A program made the translations under genes and the position numbers. Source: Artemia franciscana (lineage: Eukaryota; Arthropoda; Branchiopoda; Anostraca; Artemiidae). Taken from it: DNA of 64,000 nucleotides. This document shows, piece by piece, positions 12,603 through 23,184 of the stretch (positions are counted from its first letter, which is position 1; each line of letters opens with the position of its first letter). The stretch covers positions 1,105,981-1,169,980 of the forward strand of contig NW_027062688.1 of NCBI RefSeq assembly GCF_032884065.1, given 5' to 3'. The notes under the pieces were generated by a model, which was not told where the DNA came from, ran no database searches, and worked only from the letters and a program-made list of their open reading frames with translations.

Positions 12603-13079
12603 TCCCAAAGGAAATGTTTTATCTGGGTGTGCAAATTTATTTTCGTTTAAATTCTTTATTCAGGCAACTAGATCAGATGTGCTAATAGTTAGTAATGGAT
12701 AATAAGTAATGGATGGTATACTTGTTGTAATTTCATAGGATATAGACTAGCTGTTAGATTTATCACAAGTCCTGAAGATGAATTTTTTTCTTTTTGTGGG
12801 TATTAGTGGCTTAAGCAGCTAAGGGTATGTAGTCGATTTTTTCCCTATTCATTTTCTGTGGATTGGAATGTTATTAGAGCAGGAGTTAGGATTGTTCTAA
12901 GGAGGAGAGTAAAAGCAGACTGAGCAGCCTCCTGTCACACCATCAACACTGTAAATCTTACAATTTTCGCCCCAAAATATTATAATTTAAGCTGATTTTG
13001 CCGCCCCCGGTTGTGCTGCCCGAATTGCTTGCTCCCTCTAGTCACCCCTTAGATCGGACCCTGAATACACTGAATATAA

Positions 13080-13560
13080 ATTCCAGTTTAAGGGCTTATT
13101 GTTATTTTTGAAGTTAATTAAATTGGGTGAATGAAACCTTGAGAAACGAATCCAGGGTCCAAAATACGCACTTTGAAAACATTTCCAGTGTCTATGTCTA
13201 CCCTTGTCTTATTTCTAGAGCTTGCAAGATTGCATACATGACAGCTCTATAGGTATCAAAATTCTGCCAAAAATATTTTACCTTGATTTTGAGTTTTCAG
13301 TCTCTTTTTTCTTGGCTTAAGCTGTTTGAAAAAATGCAATTCCTGTTATCACGGGTGAAATTTAAAGCTAGGTCAAGGGTTCTCTCTAAATTTAAGAAAT
13401 AATTCTAAAGGTCTGTAAAACCTTATAAATTAGAATTGAGCAAAGGTACGAGGATCAACACATTTTTCTAGTGCTTCATCCGAGCGGAAGATTTATTTTC
13501 CAAGGTATCACTTTAATAAGTAGTTTGTTAATGGTCATCAAAAGTCAGTATCCTCTGGAA
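13080..13560 (+). repeat. R4 fragment, right part
   Basis: aaaccttataaattagaatt followed by gagcaaagg, and gcggaagatttattttccaa, parallel 37780-37870 and 38170-38270 in the R4 cluster. Confidence 0.6.
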
Positions 13561-13569
13561 GTGGGGGGT

Positions 13570-14070
13570 AGATGCTGCAAAATATCGTTCCTGGAGATCA
13601 TCAGAAATTATGGATCGTTAAACCCTAATGCAGACCTTTCAAGCTCCTATCTGCAAAAATGTGGAATTTGTATTTTTTGCCTGAAGAAAGATCACGGATG
13701 TCTGTTTGTTTGTTTTTTTTCCTAGGGGTGATCGTATCAACCCAGTGGTCTTAGAATATCGTGTAAGGGCTCATTCTAACGGAAATTAAAAGTTATAGTG
13801 TCCTGTTTAAGTGACCAAAATTGGAGGGAAACTAGCCCCCCTCCCACGCTCATTTTTCCCCAAAGTTTTCGGATAGAAAGTTCGATATAACACTTTTGTT
13901 CAGTACAGTTGAAAAATCTAATAACTATGTCTTGGAGGAAATTTTAACCCCCACAGTCCCCAGGAGAAGGGCTGCAGGTTATGAAATTTCTCCATTGTTT
14001 ACATATAGCATTGGCTATTAGGAATTATACAGACGTTTTCATAAAAGAGGTTTTCTGGTTGTGGCGGGGG
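13570..14070 (-). repeat. R1 fragment
   Basis: The segments tttcaagctcctatctgcaa, gaagaaagatcacggatg, gtggtcttagaatatc and ccaggagaagggctgcaggt correspond to the inverted R1 copy at 8870-9230. It has no terminal hairpin and no palindromic end. Confidence 0.65.
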
Positions 14071-15129
14071 ACTAGATACATAATTATTATCACTGATTCG
14101 TAAGACAATAAATAATTCTTATGAAAAATAAATTTGACAAAAATTGTCTTTTATGGCGAGAAAAATTATTTTCTTTCTGTTTTCCTTAACTTCCCCTCTG
14201 TTATCCACTTCTTTTCTGCAAGTGAAATTGTGGCAAACTAAGGTGCTGACATTGAGCTGAGTTGAATTATTTCTGTGAGACCGATTGGTAGCTCTACATC
14301 AGATTTGAGCACTAAATTTCTTTGTCAATTTTGTTGGAAAATAAGAAAAAAAGCTGTTGTGTTGATAATTGATATGAATTAATTAATAATTAACGTAACT
14401 AAATTAAACATGAGTTACTTAAAACTGATGCAGTAACGTTGTTGATAGAGACAAAGAGATTTGTAATTGAGTTTGTCATAGTGATAGGTAAACTGATGTT
14501 CCAAGCTTCCATATTTTCTAATTTTAAATAATTATGCCTTTAATCTTTGGTGTTGCTGTTTTATCAAGAATTTCACACTTGGTAGTTAAACGTTTTCAAC
14601 TCATAAAATTACACACGGGGGTGCGTAACCCCATGTATAATACGGCCATTATTGGCAATATGGCCATAATCTTGATTTTATCCACAAGTGTGAGTATAAG
14701 GGGGTGGGGGCAAAAATTTGAATGTTCAACTGTCAGCTTTTCTTGTTTCGTATTTACCAGTCTAAGTAGCTACAGGAGGAGCTCAAGTCAGACATTTTAA
14801 TATTAAAATTATAACTTGTTCCCTCAAATCTTCATTTTATTGTTATAAATAGTGAAAATATATTGTATTTGTAATGTTTTGTATTGTTTTTTTTGTATTT
14901 TGTTTTGTTTGCAATATTTTAGATTTGTAATAATTGTATTTTGTATGTTTTAATATTAACTCTAATATTTGCAGGTGTCTTGTTGAAAATGACCAGAACT
15001 GGAAAATGACCAGAATGGTTGCAGGGTCAAGATTAGAACTATCGGAATTGCAATAAAGTAAAAATTGCGTAAAACAAATTTAATTGATTTAGAATTTCTG
15101 TGACTCGATCTTAAACCCAAAAAGGGTAA
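14071..15129. other. No gene recognised
   Basis: AT-rich sequence with tttgtatt/tttgttt runs near 14870-14950; no coding signal. Confidence 0.4.
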
Positions 15130-15187
15130 GAAAACTGTTCTTACTAGAGCAGAACCTTACTACAGTTCGTTACCACGAACTGCTTGA
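15130..15187 (+). repeat. R1 terminal fragment with perfect hairpin
   Basis: Only the right end survives: accttactacagttcgttac and cacgaactgcttga. Positions 15163-15182 form a perfect 8-bp stem (cagttcgt/acgaactg) with a 4-base loop. Confidence 0.7.
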
Positions 15188-17231
15188 TTGAATAAGTTTC
15201 TTTGTGGGGCTCTTGAATTAAATATCAATGAGTACTATTCCTCACCGGAAAAATATAATGGTAGTGATCACGGTTAGAAGAGATATACAACTCAGACATT
15301 CGTCAATACCCACCGTATTTTTGTCGTTGGTTTAGTTATTGGTTTGGTTCAGCCAAAAGAAACTAAAAACGTGTTTCGGGACGTTGTACTGAAAACACAA
15401 ATTCATTTCTGTTCGTTTTAGGTTTGAATTAAAAGATGACACTGTATCTTCGTCACGTTTTGGACTTTGTTGTATGGCTCTTCAGACAACGTTGCTTTTT
15501 ATCATCTTTGTATGTTTCATTATGATTTTCAGTTTAGTTCGGATATTTTAAAACATTCAGATTTTCAGGTGTCTCCCCCACAAAAAACACGAAATTTGAA
15601 CCTTGATCCCTCATGCTACTTTGAGCTTTCAATTTTAACGGTTTTCGAAACGTTGGAAATATCCTATTTGGATAAGCTGCATACACATAGGGCCTGTCCT
15701 TGTGTCAAATAAAGATTGAAATTTGCCTGGAACACGTCTGTGAAGTTTCAGTTCGATCACCCAAGCCTTTTTTCAGATATGGTGATATAGTAATGATACT
15801 TTGCTATGGTGGTATGGTAATGATGCTTCGGTTCTTGAGTCATAAGAGACGTCAAGGATATGAGTTACAGGGGGGCGGGTTCCTCTGCAGACTCCCACCG
15901 ACAATTCTGCTTCCTCCATCCCCTAAAATCTCCCCCCGGAAAATTATCCTCACAGTTTTAACAGCCAAAGGGGAATTAAAATAAAAAGAATGAAGAAAAG
16001 TAGATATTATGGAAAACTCCACCTATTTTCCAAAATACATAAAGCGAAAAAATTTGAATGGTAATATCACGAAAATCAGCAAAGAAAAATGACAAGTTAG
16101 TCGTTAAAATTCATTGCTTCCATCCCCCCTTCAGAAAAAAACAACATATTTTGGTTAGTGACTTCTCTGGTCAGTGTCAGACCAAGTTCACGGGAAAGCA
16201 ATTACTCGTACTTTTTAGTCTCAGTCTGTTATCTCTGTGCATTCCCATCATAGGGCAGCTCTTCTGTAGTTACCACAGATTACGTATTTTCGACTTATTT
16301 TTCCTAACTCTTATCTTACCCTGCTATGATAGCTCACCCAATCAAGACATTTTAGACTCGCATTCTTTTTTTTTATCCGAAGGTTTTGAAGTTTTCGCTC
16401 AAAACTAAAGAACAGTTTTTTTTTCAACCATGCTTGGAACTCGCTTGTGAAAGAATTTTACTAACAATTTTAAGTAGCTGTTTGCTATTAACTTGTGGAA
16501 ACACAATTGTGAATTAAACGTTCTCTAATTTGTTTGTTAGGACATCAAAAACGGGCCTCTGGACGATTTTCTTTGGTTCTTGATAGCAGTTTTTTGCACA
16601 GAATGAATCACAGGCCTTTTTGAAATTAATCGGTTTTTTTACTCTGTTAATAACGTAATGCATAGTTGCATTCAAATGCTAGTTTGGGGTCACCTCGATC
16701 AATCTTTGGTGCCTCGGGTCAGGATATTAACCTACTCAGTATAGTCCATCGCGTTTTGTAATTATCTTTGGTCAAATTGTGTGACGTTGAATGTACAATA
16801 AGGTTAAACAAGCTACTATATATAGTATATAAATTGTTTAAATATAACGTTTTATTTCGCCATTTCCATGCCTAAAGGTCGCACCTGACATTTTTAATTT
16901 CTGAAATAATTTCCAAGAACTGTATGCCAAGCTGTTCTCAAAAGGTGGATCAACAGAGTAATGCATACTCTTTCTTACTTTGATTACCTAGATCTGCATT
17001 GAATTTCTGATCGTCACTCTAAAAGTTGACTTAACTATCGGTTAAGAGTTGACACTGAATTGATGAAATAGAATTAACAACACCCAAATGTCTATTTCTT
17101 CTTTTTGGCTGTCATTTCTGTTTTATTTTCAACCTTGGTTTAGTACGAGTTATGATTTTTGTTTGTGTTAACCTTTGGATTTAATAAATAATGCGCAATC
17201 ATTTATAATCAACTGTCTTTGTTCTTTTTAG
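15188..17231 (+). other. Sequence upstream of the first visible kinesin exon
   Basis: Probably intron, since the exon at 17232 begins inside a codon of the P-loop. I searched for the preceding kinesin segment (the usual Y-G-x-T-G before the P-loop) and did not see it here. Confidence 0.4.
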
Positions 17232-17584
17232 GAGCTGGGAAAACATTCACAATGCTAGGAACAAAAGCATGTCCTGGTATTGTCTACCTTACTGTAACTA
17301 GTCTTTGGGAAAAAATGGAGGCTTTGAAAGAAATACAGAATTACGATATTGGCGTTTCCTATTTTGAGATATATAATGAGTCAGTGCAAGATCTGTTAGG
17401 GCCAGGAAAATCATTGAATATTCTAGAAGATCCAAAGGTTGGAGTAAAAATAGAAGGACTTAGTGAACGCAAACCTAAAAACGCTGAAGAACTGCTTGAA
17501 ATACTTCGCATTGGCAACAAGAAAAGGACCCAGCATCCTACAGATGAGAGCAAAGAATCCTCAAGATCACATGCAGTTTTTCAG
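17232..17584 (+). CDS. Kinesin-8 motor domain exon: P-loop to switch I
   Basis: Exon bounded by acceptor AG at 17230-17231 and donor GT at 17585. It opens in the second base of a glycine codon and reads GAGKTFTM, the nucleotide-binding P-loop of kinesins. About 35 residues on comes VSYFEIYNESVQDLL, the typical kinesin beta-strand/loop motif. Near the end stands RTQHPTDESKESSRSHAVFQ, which contains switch I (SSRSH). The RTQHPTD spelling is characteristic of the kinesin-8/KIF18 group, which supports that subfamily over others. No stop or frameshift is present and the exon ends in phase 0. The upstream exon that supplies the start of the motor and the first P-loop residues was not identified in this window. 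Confidence 0.88.
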
Positions 17585-17914
17585 GTAATTTCAAATTACA
17601 CATATTAAATGCCATGGTATCCTCTCATTAAGACAATCAAATTGCCAATGACACACTGTTAAAGTTTAACTCTGGCCAAAGACTCACTGCTTTAAATTCA
17701 TAATTAATGAGAAAAGGAAGGACAAAATCAGATAAGTATCTTCACTTGAATTATTACTTGTTACAAATAAAACAAACGAGTGTAATACTTCATATATTAC
17801 AATGGGCTGCTACGCCTACTCCTCTTTTCACCGAAGTCGCATATGCTTCCACCTTTTTTCAAGTTTTATGTAGTAGTTTTTTGTTTTGTTTTTCAATTTA
17901 TTTCGTTGTTCTAG

Positions 17915-18285
17915 ATAAAAATATTTAAAGCTAGATTTCTCATAAATAAATTTTATTTAAATTCTCATAAATAAATCTCATAAATAAATAAATTTCTCAC
18001 AATAATAAAAATATTTAAAGCTAGATTTCTCATAAATAAATTTTATTTAAATTCTCATAAATAAATCTCATAAATAAATAAATTTCTCATAATAATAAAA
18101 ATATTTAAAGCTAGATTTCTCATAAATAAATTTTATTTAAATTCTCATAAATAAATCTCATAAATAAATAAATTTCTCATAATAATAAAAATATTTAAAG
18201 CTAGATTTCTCATAAATAAATTTTATTTAAATTCTCATAAATAAATAAATTTCTCATAATAATAAAAATATTTAAAGCTAGATTT
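17915..18285 (+). repeat. AT-rich tandem repeat, 90-bp unit
   Basis: The marker atatttaaagctag recurs at about 17921, 18011, 18101, 18191 and 18268. The first four spacings are 90, 90 and 90 bp; the last is 77 bp after loss of one taaataaatctca step. A diverged single copy of the flank lies near 18555. It lies in the kinesin intron between the motor exons. Confidence 0.92.
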
Positions 18286-18819
18286 GTCAGAATTACGACT
18301 TTAGCACGAACTGTGACTCCTAGTGCTAGGTGTCTGGAGATCAAACATTTTCCTGTTCAATACGCACTATCTCAATCAATTAATACAATCAAAACTTCTT
18401 AACCAACTATGAATCTATTTACTATATTTTTTCTTAATGCACATATCTTATCAATTAGTCTGTTCAGTGCAATAATTGAAGCTTCTAGTATTATATTTAC
18501 ATTTAGAAATTAAGCAAATTCCTTTTTTTTTCAATTTATCTAGTAATTTCAGGCAAAATTATTTGAAGCTAAGTTTATCAGAATCACGGCTTTAGAGCGA
18601 GTTCTGCCCTAGGCCGAATTTGCTCAGCAATTATCTCTAATGCAAGGGAGGTAATAAATTCAATAAACCTCCAAAACTTTACAAAGTTTGTGAAAATTTG
18701 TTAAAAATTTGTGAAAACCAACAAAATTTGCGTAGGATCGGAACTCCGTTACAATATTGTATCAGTTACAATCAGTGAACAATTTATGTGGGCTGTGGCT
18801 TTTGTATTTTCTAAACGCC

Positions 18820-19015
18820 TAAACGCCTAAACGCCCCCATCTTTACGCTAATTTTTATTTATTTTTTTTTAAAGTAGAGTTTTGACAAAGGGTCAAAATT
18901 TAGCGTAAAGAGCGGGACGTTTAGGAGGAAACAGCCCCATTTCATGTACGGAATAATTTCTGTTCGTTTTAAGTTTTAATGTCTCTCCTTTGTTTCAGTT
19001 GAAAAAACTTTTTTT
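18820..19015 (+). repeat. R1 left-end palindrome fragment next to the expanded kinesin exon
   Basis: ctttacgctaatttttattt and tttagcgtaaagagcgggac, followed by ctgttcgttttaagttttaa and gtctctcctttgtttcagtt, match the R1 left palindrome. It ends about 75 bp before the acceptor of the expanded exon. Confidence 0.7.
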
Positions 19016-19092
19016 TATTTAATTCATGTAAAACTCAACATACACATCTCTAAAATGGAATTAGTTCAAAAACTGTTTTTCATCTTTTTAAG

Positions 19093-19914
19093 GTATTGCT
19101 GAGTCAATGCGTACCAACGAAGAAATCAAACTATTGCCTTACCAAACTATTGCTCATTGACCTTACTGGCTCAGAGAGTGGGACAGCAACTGGGCACAGT
19201 GGTGCTCGTTTTCAAGAAGGGAGATCGATTGCTGAGTCAATGCGTGCCAACGAAGAAATCAAACTATTGCCTTACCAAACTAATGCTCATTGACCTTACT
19301 GGCTCAGAGAGTGGGGCAGCAACTGGGCACAGTGGTGCTCGTTTTCAAGAAGGGAGATCGATTGCTGAGTCAATGCGTGCCAACGAAGAAATCAAACTAT
19401 TGCCTTACCAAACTAATGCTCATTGACCTTACTGGCTCAGAGAGTGGGGCAGCAACTGGGCACAATGGTGCTCGTTTTCAAGAAGGGAGATCGATTGCTG
19501 AGTCAATGCGTGCAACGATGAAATCAAACTATTGCCTTACCAAACTAATGCTCATTGACCTTACTGGCTCAGAGAGTGGGACAGCAACTGGGCACAGTGG
19601 TGCTCGTTTTCAAGAAGGGAGATCGATTGCTGAGTCAATGCGTGCAACGATGAAATCAAACTATTGCCTTACCAAACTAATGCTCATTGACCTTACTGGC
19701 TCAGAGAGTGGGACAGCAACTGGGCACAGTGGTGCTCGTTTTCAAGAAGGGAGATCGATTGCTGAGTCAATGCGTGCAACGATGAAATCAAACTATTGCC
19801 TTACCAAACTAATGCTCATTGACCTTACTGGCTCAGAGAGTGGGACAGCAACTGGAAACAGTGGTGCTCGCTTTCAAGAAGGGAGATCGATCAACAAATC
19901 AATACTAGTTCTTG
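19093..19914 (+). CDS. Kinesin switch-II exon, internally expanded to six tandem copies (frame broken)
   Basis: Acceptor AG at 19091-19092, donor GT at 19915-19916. The first copy reads on in phase 0 from the previous exon and encodes KLLLIDLTGSES, the switch-II motif (usually DLAGSE; here T replaces A). The last copy runs into GRSINKSILVLG, the normal kinesin continuation. Between them the same segment occurs six times, at 19095, 19228, 19361, 19494, 19626 and 19758, ending at 19889. The first three units are 133 bp and shift the frame; the last three are 132 bp, one base having been lost near their start, and keep it. From the acceptor, translation stops at TGA 19291-19293. A single 133-bp unit would give a 160-nt exon that enters in phase 0 and leaves in phase 1 with all kinesin motifs in frame, so the expansion is derived. 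Confidence 0.75.
19095..19889 (+). repeat. Tandem array, six units of 133/132 bp, inside a kinesin exon
   Basis: Near-identical direct repeats with unit starts 133, 133, 133, 132 and 132 bp apart and a last unit of 132 bp. The junction between units is always the same: the sequence ending in gatcg is followed by attgctgagtc instead of the expected atcaacaaatc. The units carry no internal splice acceptor at their start, so they cannot simply act as alternative exons. Few substitutions separate the units; the last has ggaaacagt where the others have gggcacagt or gggcacaat. This suggests recent expansion. Confidence 0.95.
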
Positions 19915-21234
19915 GTATGCTTTTGTTTTCGTTATGCATAGTGCCAAAGGATGTAGGAAACCGTTAATAAGAATTTTAACGTTGTTTATTTAATGGGAAG
20001 CAGTGCCTCTGGGAGTGCAGCATCTCCCAGCAGAATTAGAAATATTTAAAACGGACAGCTTTAATTTATAAAATGTGGATTTTTACTAAAAATTTAGCTT
20101 TAGGACCGTTCTTTTGCTTTATTGTTTATTTTTATTATTAGGACTATATGTCTGTGAAGAATAGACTTAACTTGTTTTTTTTTTACGTAGGCCTTGTAAT
20201 TACACCTGTCGTGCTCTCTTGACAAAAGTAGTTATTTTTATCCTTGGCCAAATGATAAGCAAAAGCAAAAAAGGAAGAAAAGTATTGACAATATCTTCCT
20301 TAGGTAATTGTGGCTTGACTATAATTTTGCTGAGGATGGTGTTTTTTTGCCTTTTTTTTGTTTTTTTTTGCCTTTTTTGGCTTTTTTTTTTCTTACCAGG
20401 TTTTATACTCCTTGTCAAGTGCCCTTTAATTGAATTGGAAACTTCTGTATTTTTCTAAACTAATATAATTTTTTTTATAATTTTTGTGTGTGTAAATCTT
20501 CATAAACAAGACAAAAGACTTAATTTTCCATTTTAGTAAAGTTATTTGGTTGATATCTTGTATAAGGTACAGCCTGGAAATACACTTATTTCAGGACGGA
20601 ATAGCTTAAAGATAAATCAATTTCAAAACCGACTTTTTTAGTTCAAATTTATCCTATTGCTGTTTTTGCTGGTGGAACCTTCCCCGGTGAAATGTTCTTT
20701 CTTTTAAGATCGCAGCAATACGAGACGAGTAGGTCAGTTATATATCCAATAATTACTGTTGGTGGACATAAAAACCGAAAAACAAAGGAAATAAAAATTC
20801 TATAGAGGAAAATCGTCTTGTTGGGGTTTGGAAAGTTATATACAATAGAATATAATATCCGGATTTATATCCAGTAATGTATTTACACAATAATATTACC
20901 GATATTAATCAATATTGGTAATATTATTAATTAATTAATTATATTAACTAATTAATATAATATAAACTAATTAATTAATATGTTTACATTTACGTCAAAA
21001 AAGCGTTCATTAATCTATTACTTTTAGTGTTGTTATGAATAACCTATAGCACAAAATCTGTTTTTACAAGCTTCAGGGTTGCTTTTTAACGCTGTAACAT
21101 TGTAGCAAACTAGATAGATGGATAAAAATTTAAAATAAATTGAGATAGGGATTTCCAAGGACTTTCAGAAACTCGATATCTACTACTTCTACCACTACGG
21201 ATAGTTCGTCGCTGCACAAAGCTAACACTCATCC

Positions 21235-21500
21235 TCCCCCAACTCTTTTCTGAGAATTTACTCTTATTAAACACTTATCTCACTTCCCTCTTATGCAAAT
21301 TCCTTTAAATCTTTCTTATGGCATTCCCTAGCCTCATCCAAGCATGTCCTGCTTTTTGTTTGGCCGTACTTGGATTTGCAAATGATGCGATTTTTGTAAA
21401 TTAATCATGGCATCTATAAAGCGTGACATGATTATCTTAACATTTTGTTCAGGATCTACTAAATAGTAGAATTTAGTAGCATTTTCCATTCAGCTTATTT
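21235..21500 (-). mobile_element. LINE B-like fragment, antisense
   Basis: The minus strand reads AKQKAGHAWMRLGNAIRK followed by a stop and sequence similar to the LINE B tail, comparable to WEDIIRKDIKE at 51.35 kb. Strongly eroded; the boundaries are approximate. It sits in a kinesin intron. Confidence 0.5.
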
Positions 21501-22804
21501 TTTTGTATTCGTCAGACAAACATGCGTCTGAAACTATCGCTTGACAATTCTAATGGAAAACACATACGGTAGCATATCTTCTTCAACTTCTTGAAGAGCT
21601 CATGTTTCACAGGCATACTGGATCTCTGTCTTCACCCTGTCTTCTAGTGTCCTAATGTTAGTTTTATCTGTTATATGCATTATCTTACAAACTTTTTTTT
21701 AACCATATACCCCCCCCCTCACGTCTGGGGCATTCTACTTTTCATTGTCAGTAATCCCACCTTTCCTACTAAAAATGGTTCCTTGGTGAATGAAGCCATC
21801 CATTTTGACAATTTTCTTGCTACCTAAGATCTTCTCTTTATCTTCATTTATTCCTAACTTTGGCCTAATCCTTTATTCTTAATTCATTTCTAATCCCTAA
21901 TTCATTTATTCCTAATCATTTTATTTATTCCTTAGTTTAAATAAATAACTTTATTTATTTAACCATTTCTTGCACCCTGGAATCAAAAACATGTTAGATT
22001 TGAATATGCTAGATTAAGTATATTAGATTTAAAATAAGAGATTTTATGAATACAAAATCTAAAAAGGTAATGTCATAAAAATATCCGTTGATTTTTCCTC
22101 CCTTTGTTCCTATATTCTTTAACGTACCGACTTTCTTCTGTTAATTCTAAAAAAACTGTTAATATTGAATGTCTGATTCTGTTAATTTCAATATAGGTAG
22201 AGAGGTAGACTTCCGATGGGACTGTCACAACACTTAGTTTAATTTACAGAGAAAAAACTAATTTAAAGAACAATGGTGTACCTTTAAAATTACAGCAGTC
22301 TATTACCAGGGCTATTTTTCTTTCCAACGCCAAAAAAACCTAAATTAGGTTTTTCCTATAGGTTCCTATATTATTTGTTTAATGTACCTGTTATGAGGAT
22401 TTTGATGTCCTTTTCTCCAACTAATCCTCTGCCCCACATCTTCCGTCCAACACACCATAAGAACTCCTGCATCTACGGACGTTATAGTTGATGGGGGAAA
22501 AAGCACAGCTATTGAATGGGGTTCTGTCGCTATCCCATTAAGTTATTGATTCTCTTCAACCTTCATTTCAGGTAATTGCCTGAAATGAATTATATAGAAT
22601 ATAAAATTGGGTGGATAAGCTTAGAAGTAGTCATTTACTTCAGCATAGAGAGCAGACTTTTTGTTGAAGACCTTTTCACAGCCCACTGAAAACATAAGGT
22701 TATTAGTGATATATCTTATGGTGTCTCCATTACTGATTACGTCAATGAAAAGAAAAAGAAAATAGACAACATTTCGGAACGTGTGCACTGCGCTAGAACA
22801 GCAT

Positions 22805-22895
22805 AGTCCCAATGGTAAAAGGTAAGGTAAAGGATACGGCATAAGGATACGGCGCTAGAACAGCATAGTCCCAATGGTAAAAGGTAAGGTAAAGG
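22805..22895 (+). repeat. 62-bp tandem duplication at the SINE 3' junction
   Basis: gctagaacagcatagtccca and the following aatggtaaaaggtaaggtaa occur twice, with agtccc at 22805 and 22867. The unit includes the SINE target site and the start of the SINE tail, so the duplication happened after the SINE inserted. Confidence 0.85.
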
Positions 22896-23184
22896 CATTA
22901 GACTTTACAGTCCCTACCGGCGGTGCTGATCTCCATTTCTTGGCCCTTCAGCCAGGAAGTGCAATGAGGGGTTGGGGGCCAGCCATCCTGTGCTTTCGCA
23001 CACCCTTCCTGTTTACCTTCCCCAGATTTCTCCAGGTACCCATTTAGAGCTGGGTCGACTCTGGCTAAGCTTACAGAGTCACGCCACTGACCCCGTCCCA
23101 ACTGAAGAATTGGGTACACTGGGGTTCGAACCCGCGTCCTCTCAGACAAAGGATCCCGAATCCAGCGCACCAACTAACTCGGCC
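22880..23184 (-). mobile_element. tRNA-derived SINE with 13-bp target-site duplication
   Basis: The minus strand begins ggccgagttagttggtgcgc, a leucine/serine-tRNA-like A box, followed by a long variable-arm region and the B box ggttcgaacccc (plus strand 23119-23136). The body is about 305 bp and ends in ccttaccttt-type sequence. Both sides carry the 13-bp target duplication agtcccaatggta at 22867-22879 and 23185-23197. Such elements are transcribed by RNA polymerase III from the internal boxes and moved by LINE enzymes (family knowledge). Confidence 0.88.

Noticed and set aside
17915-19889. Tandem arrays considered as CRISPR
   Set aside because: Contiguous repeats without spacers in an intron-containing eukaryotic gene.
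20281-20345. Possible next kinesin exon containing SLGNCGLTIILL
   Set aside because: Shares only the GNC word with the expected kinesin sequence, and the following residues are hydrophobic low-complexity encoded by T-rich DNA.
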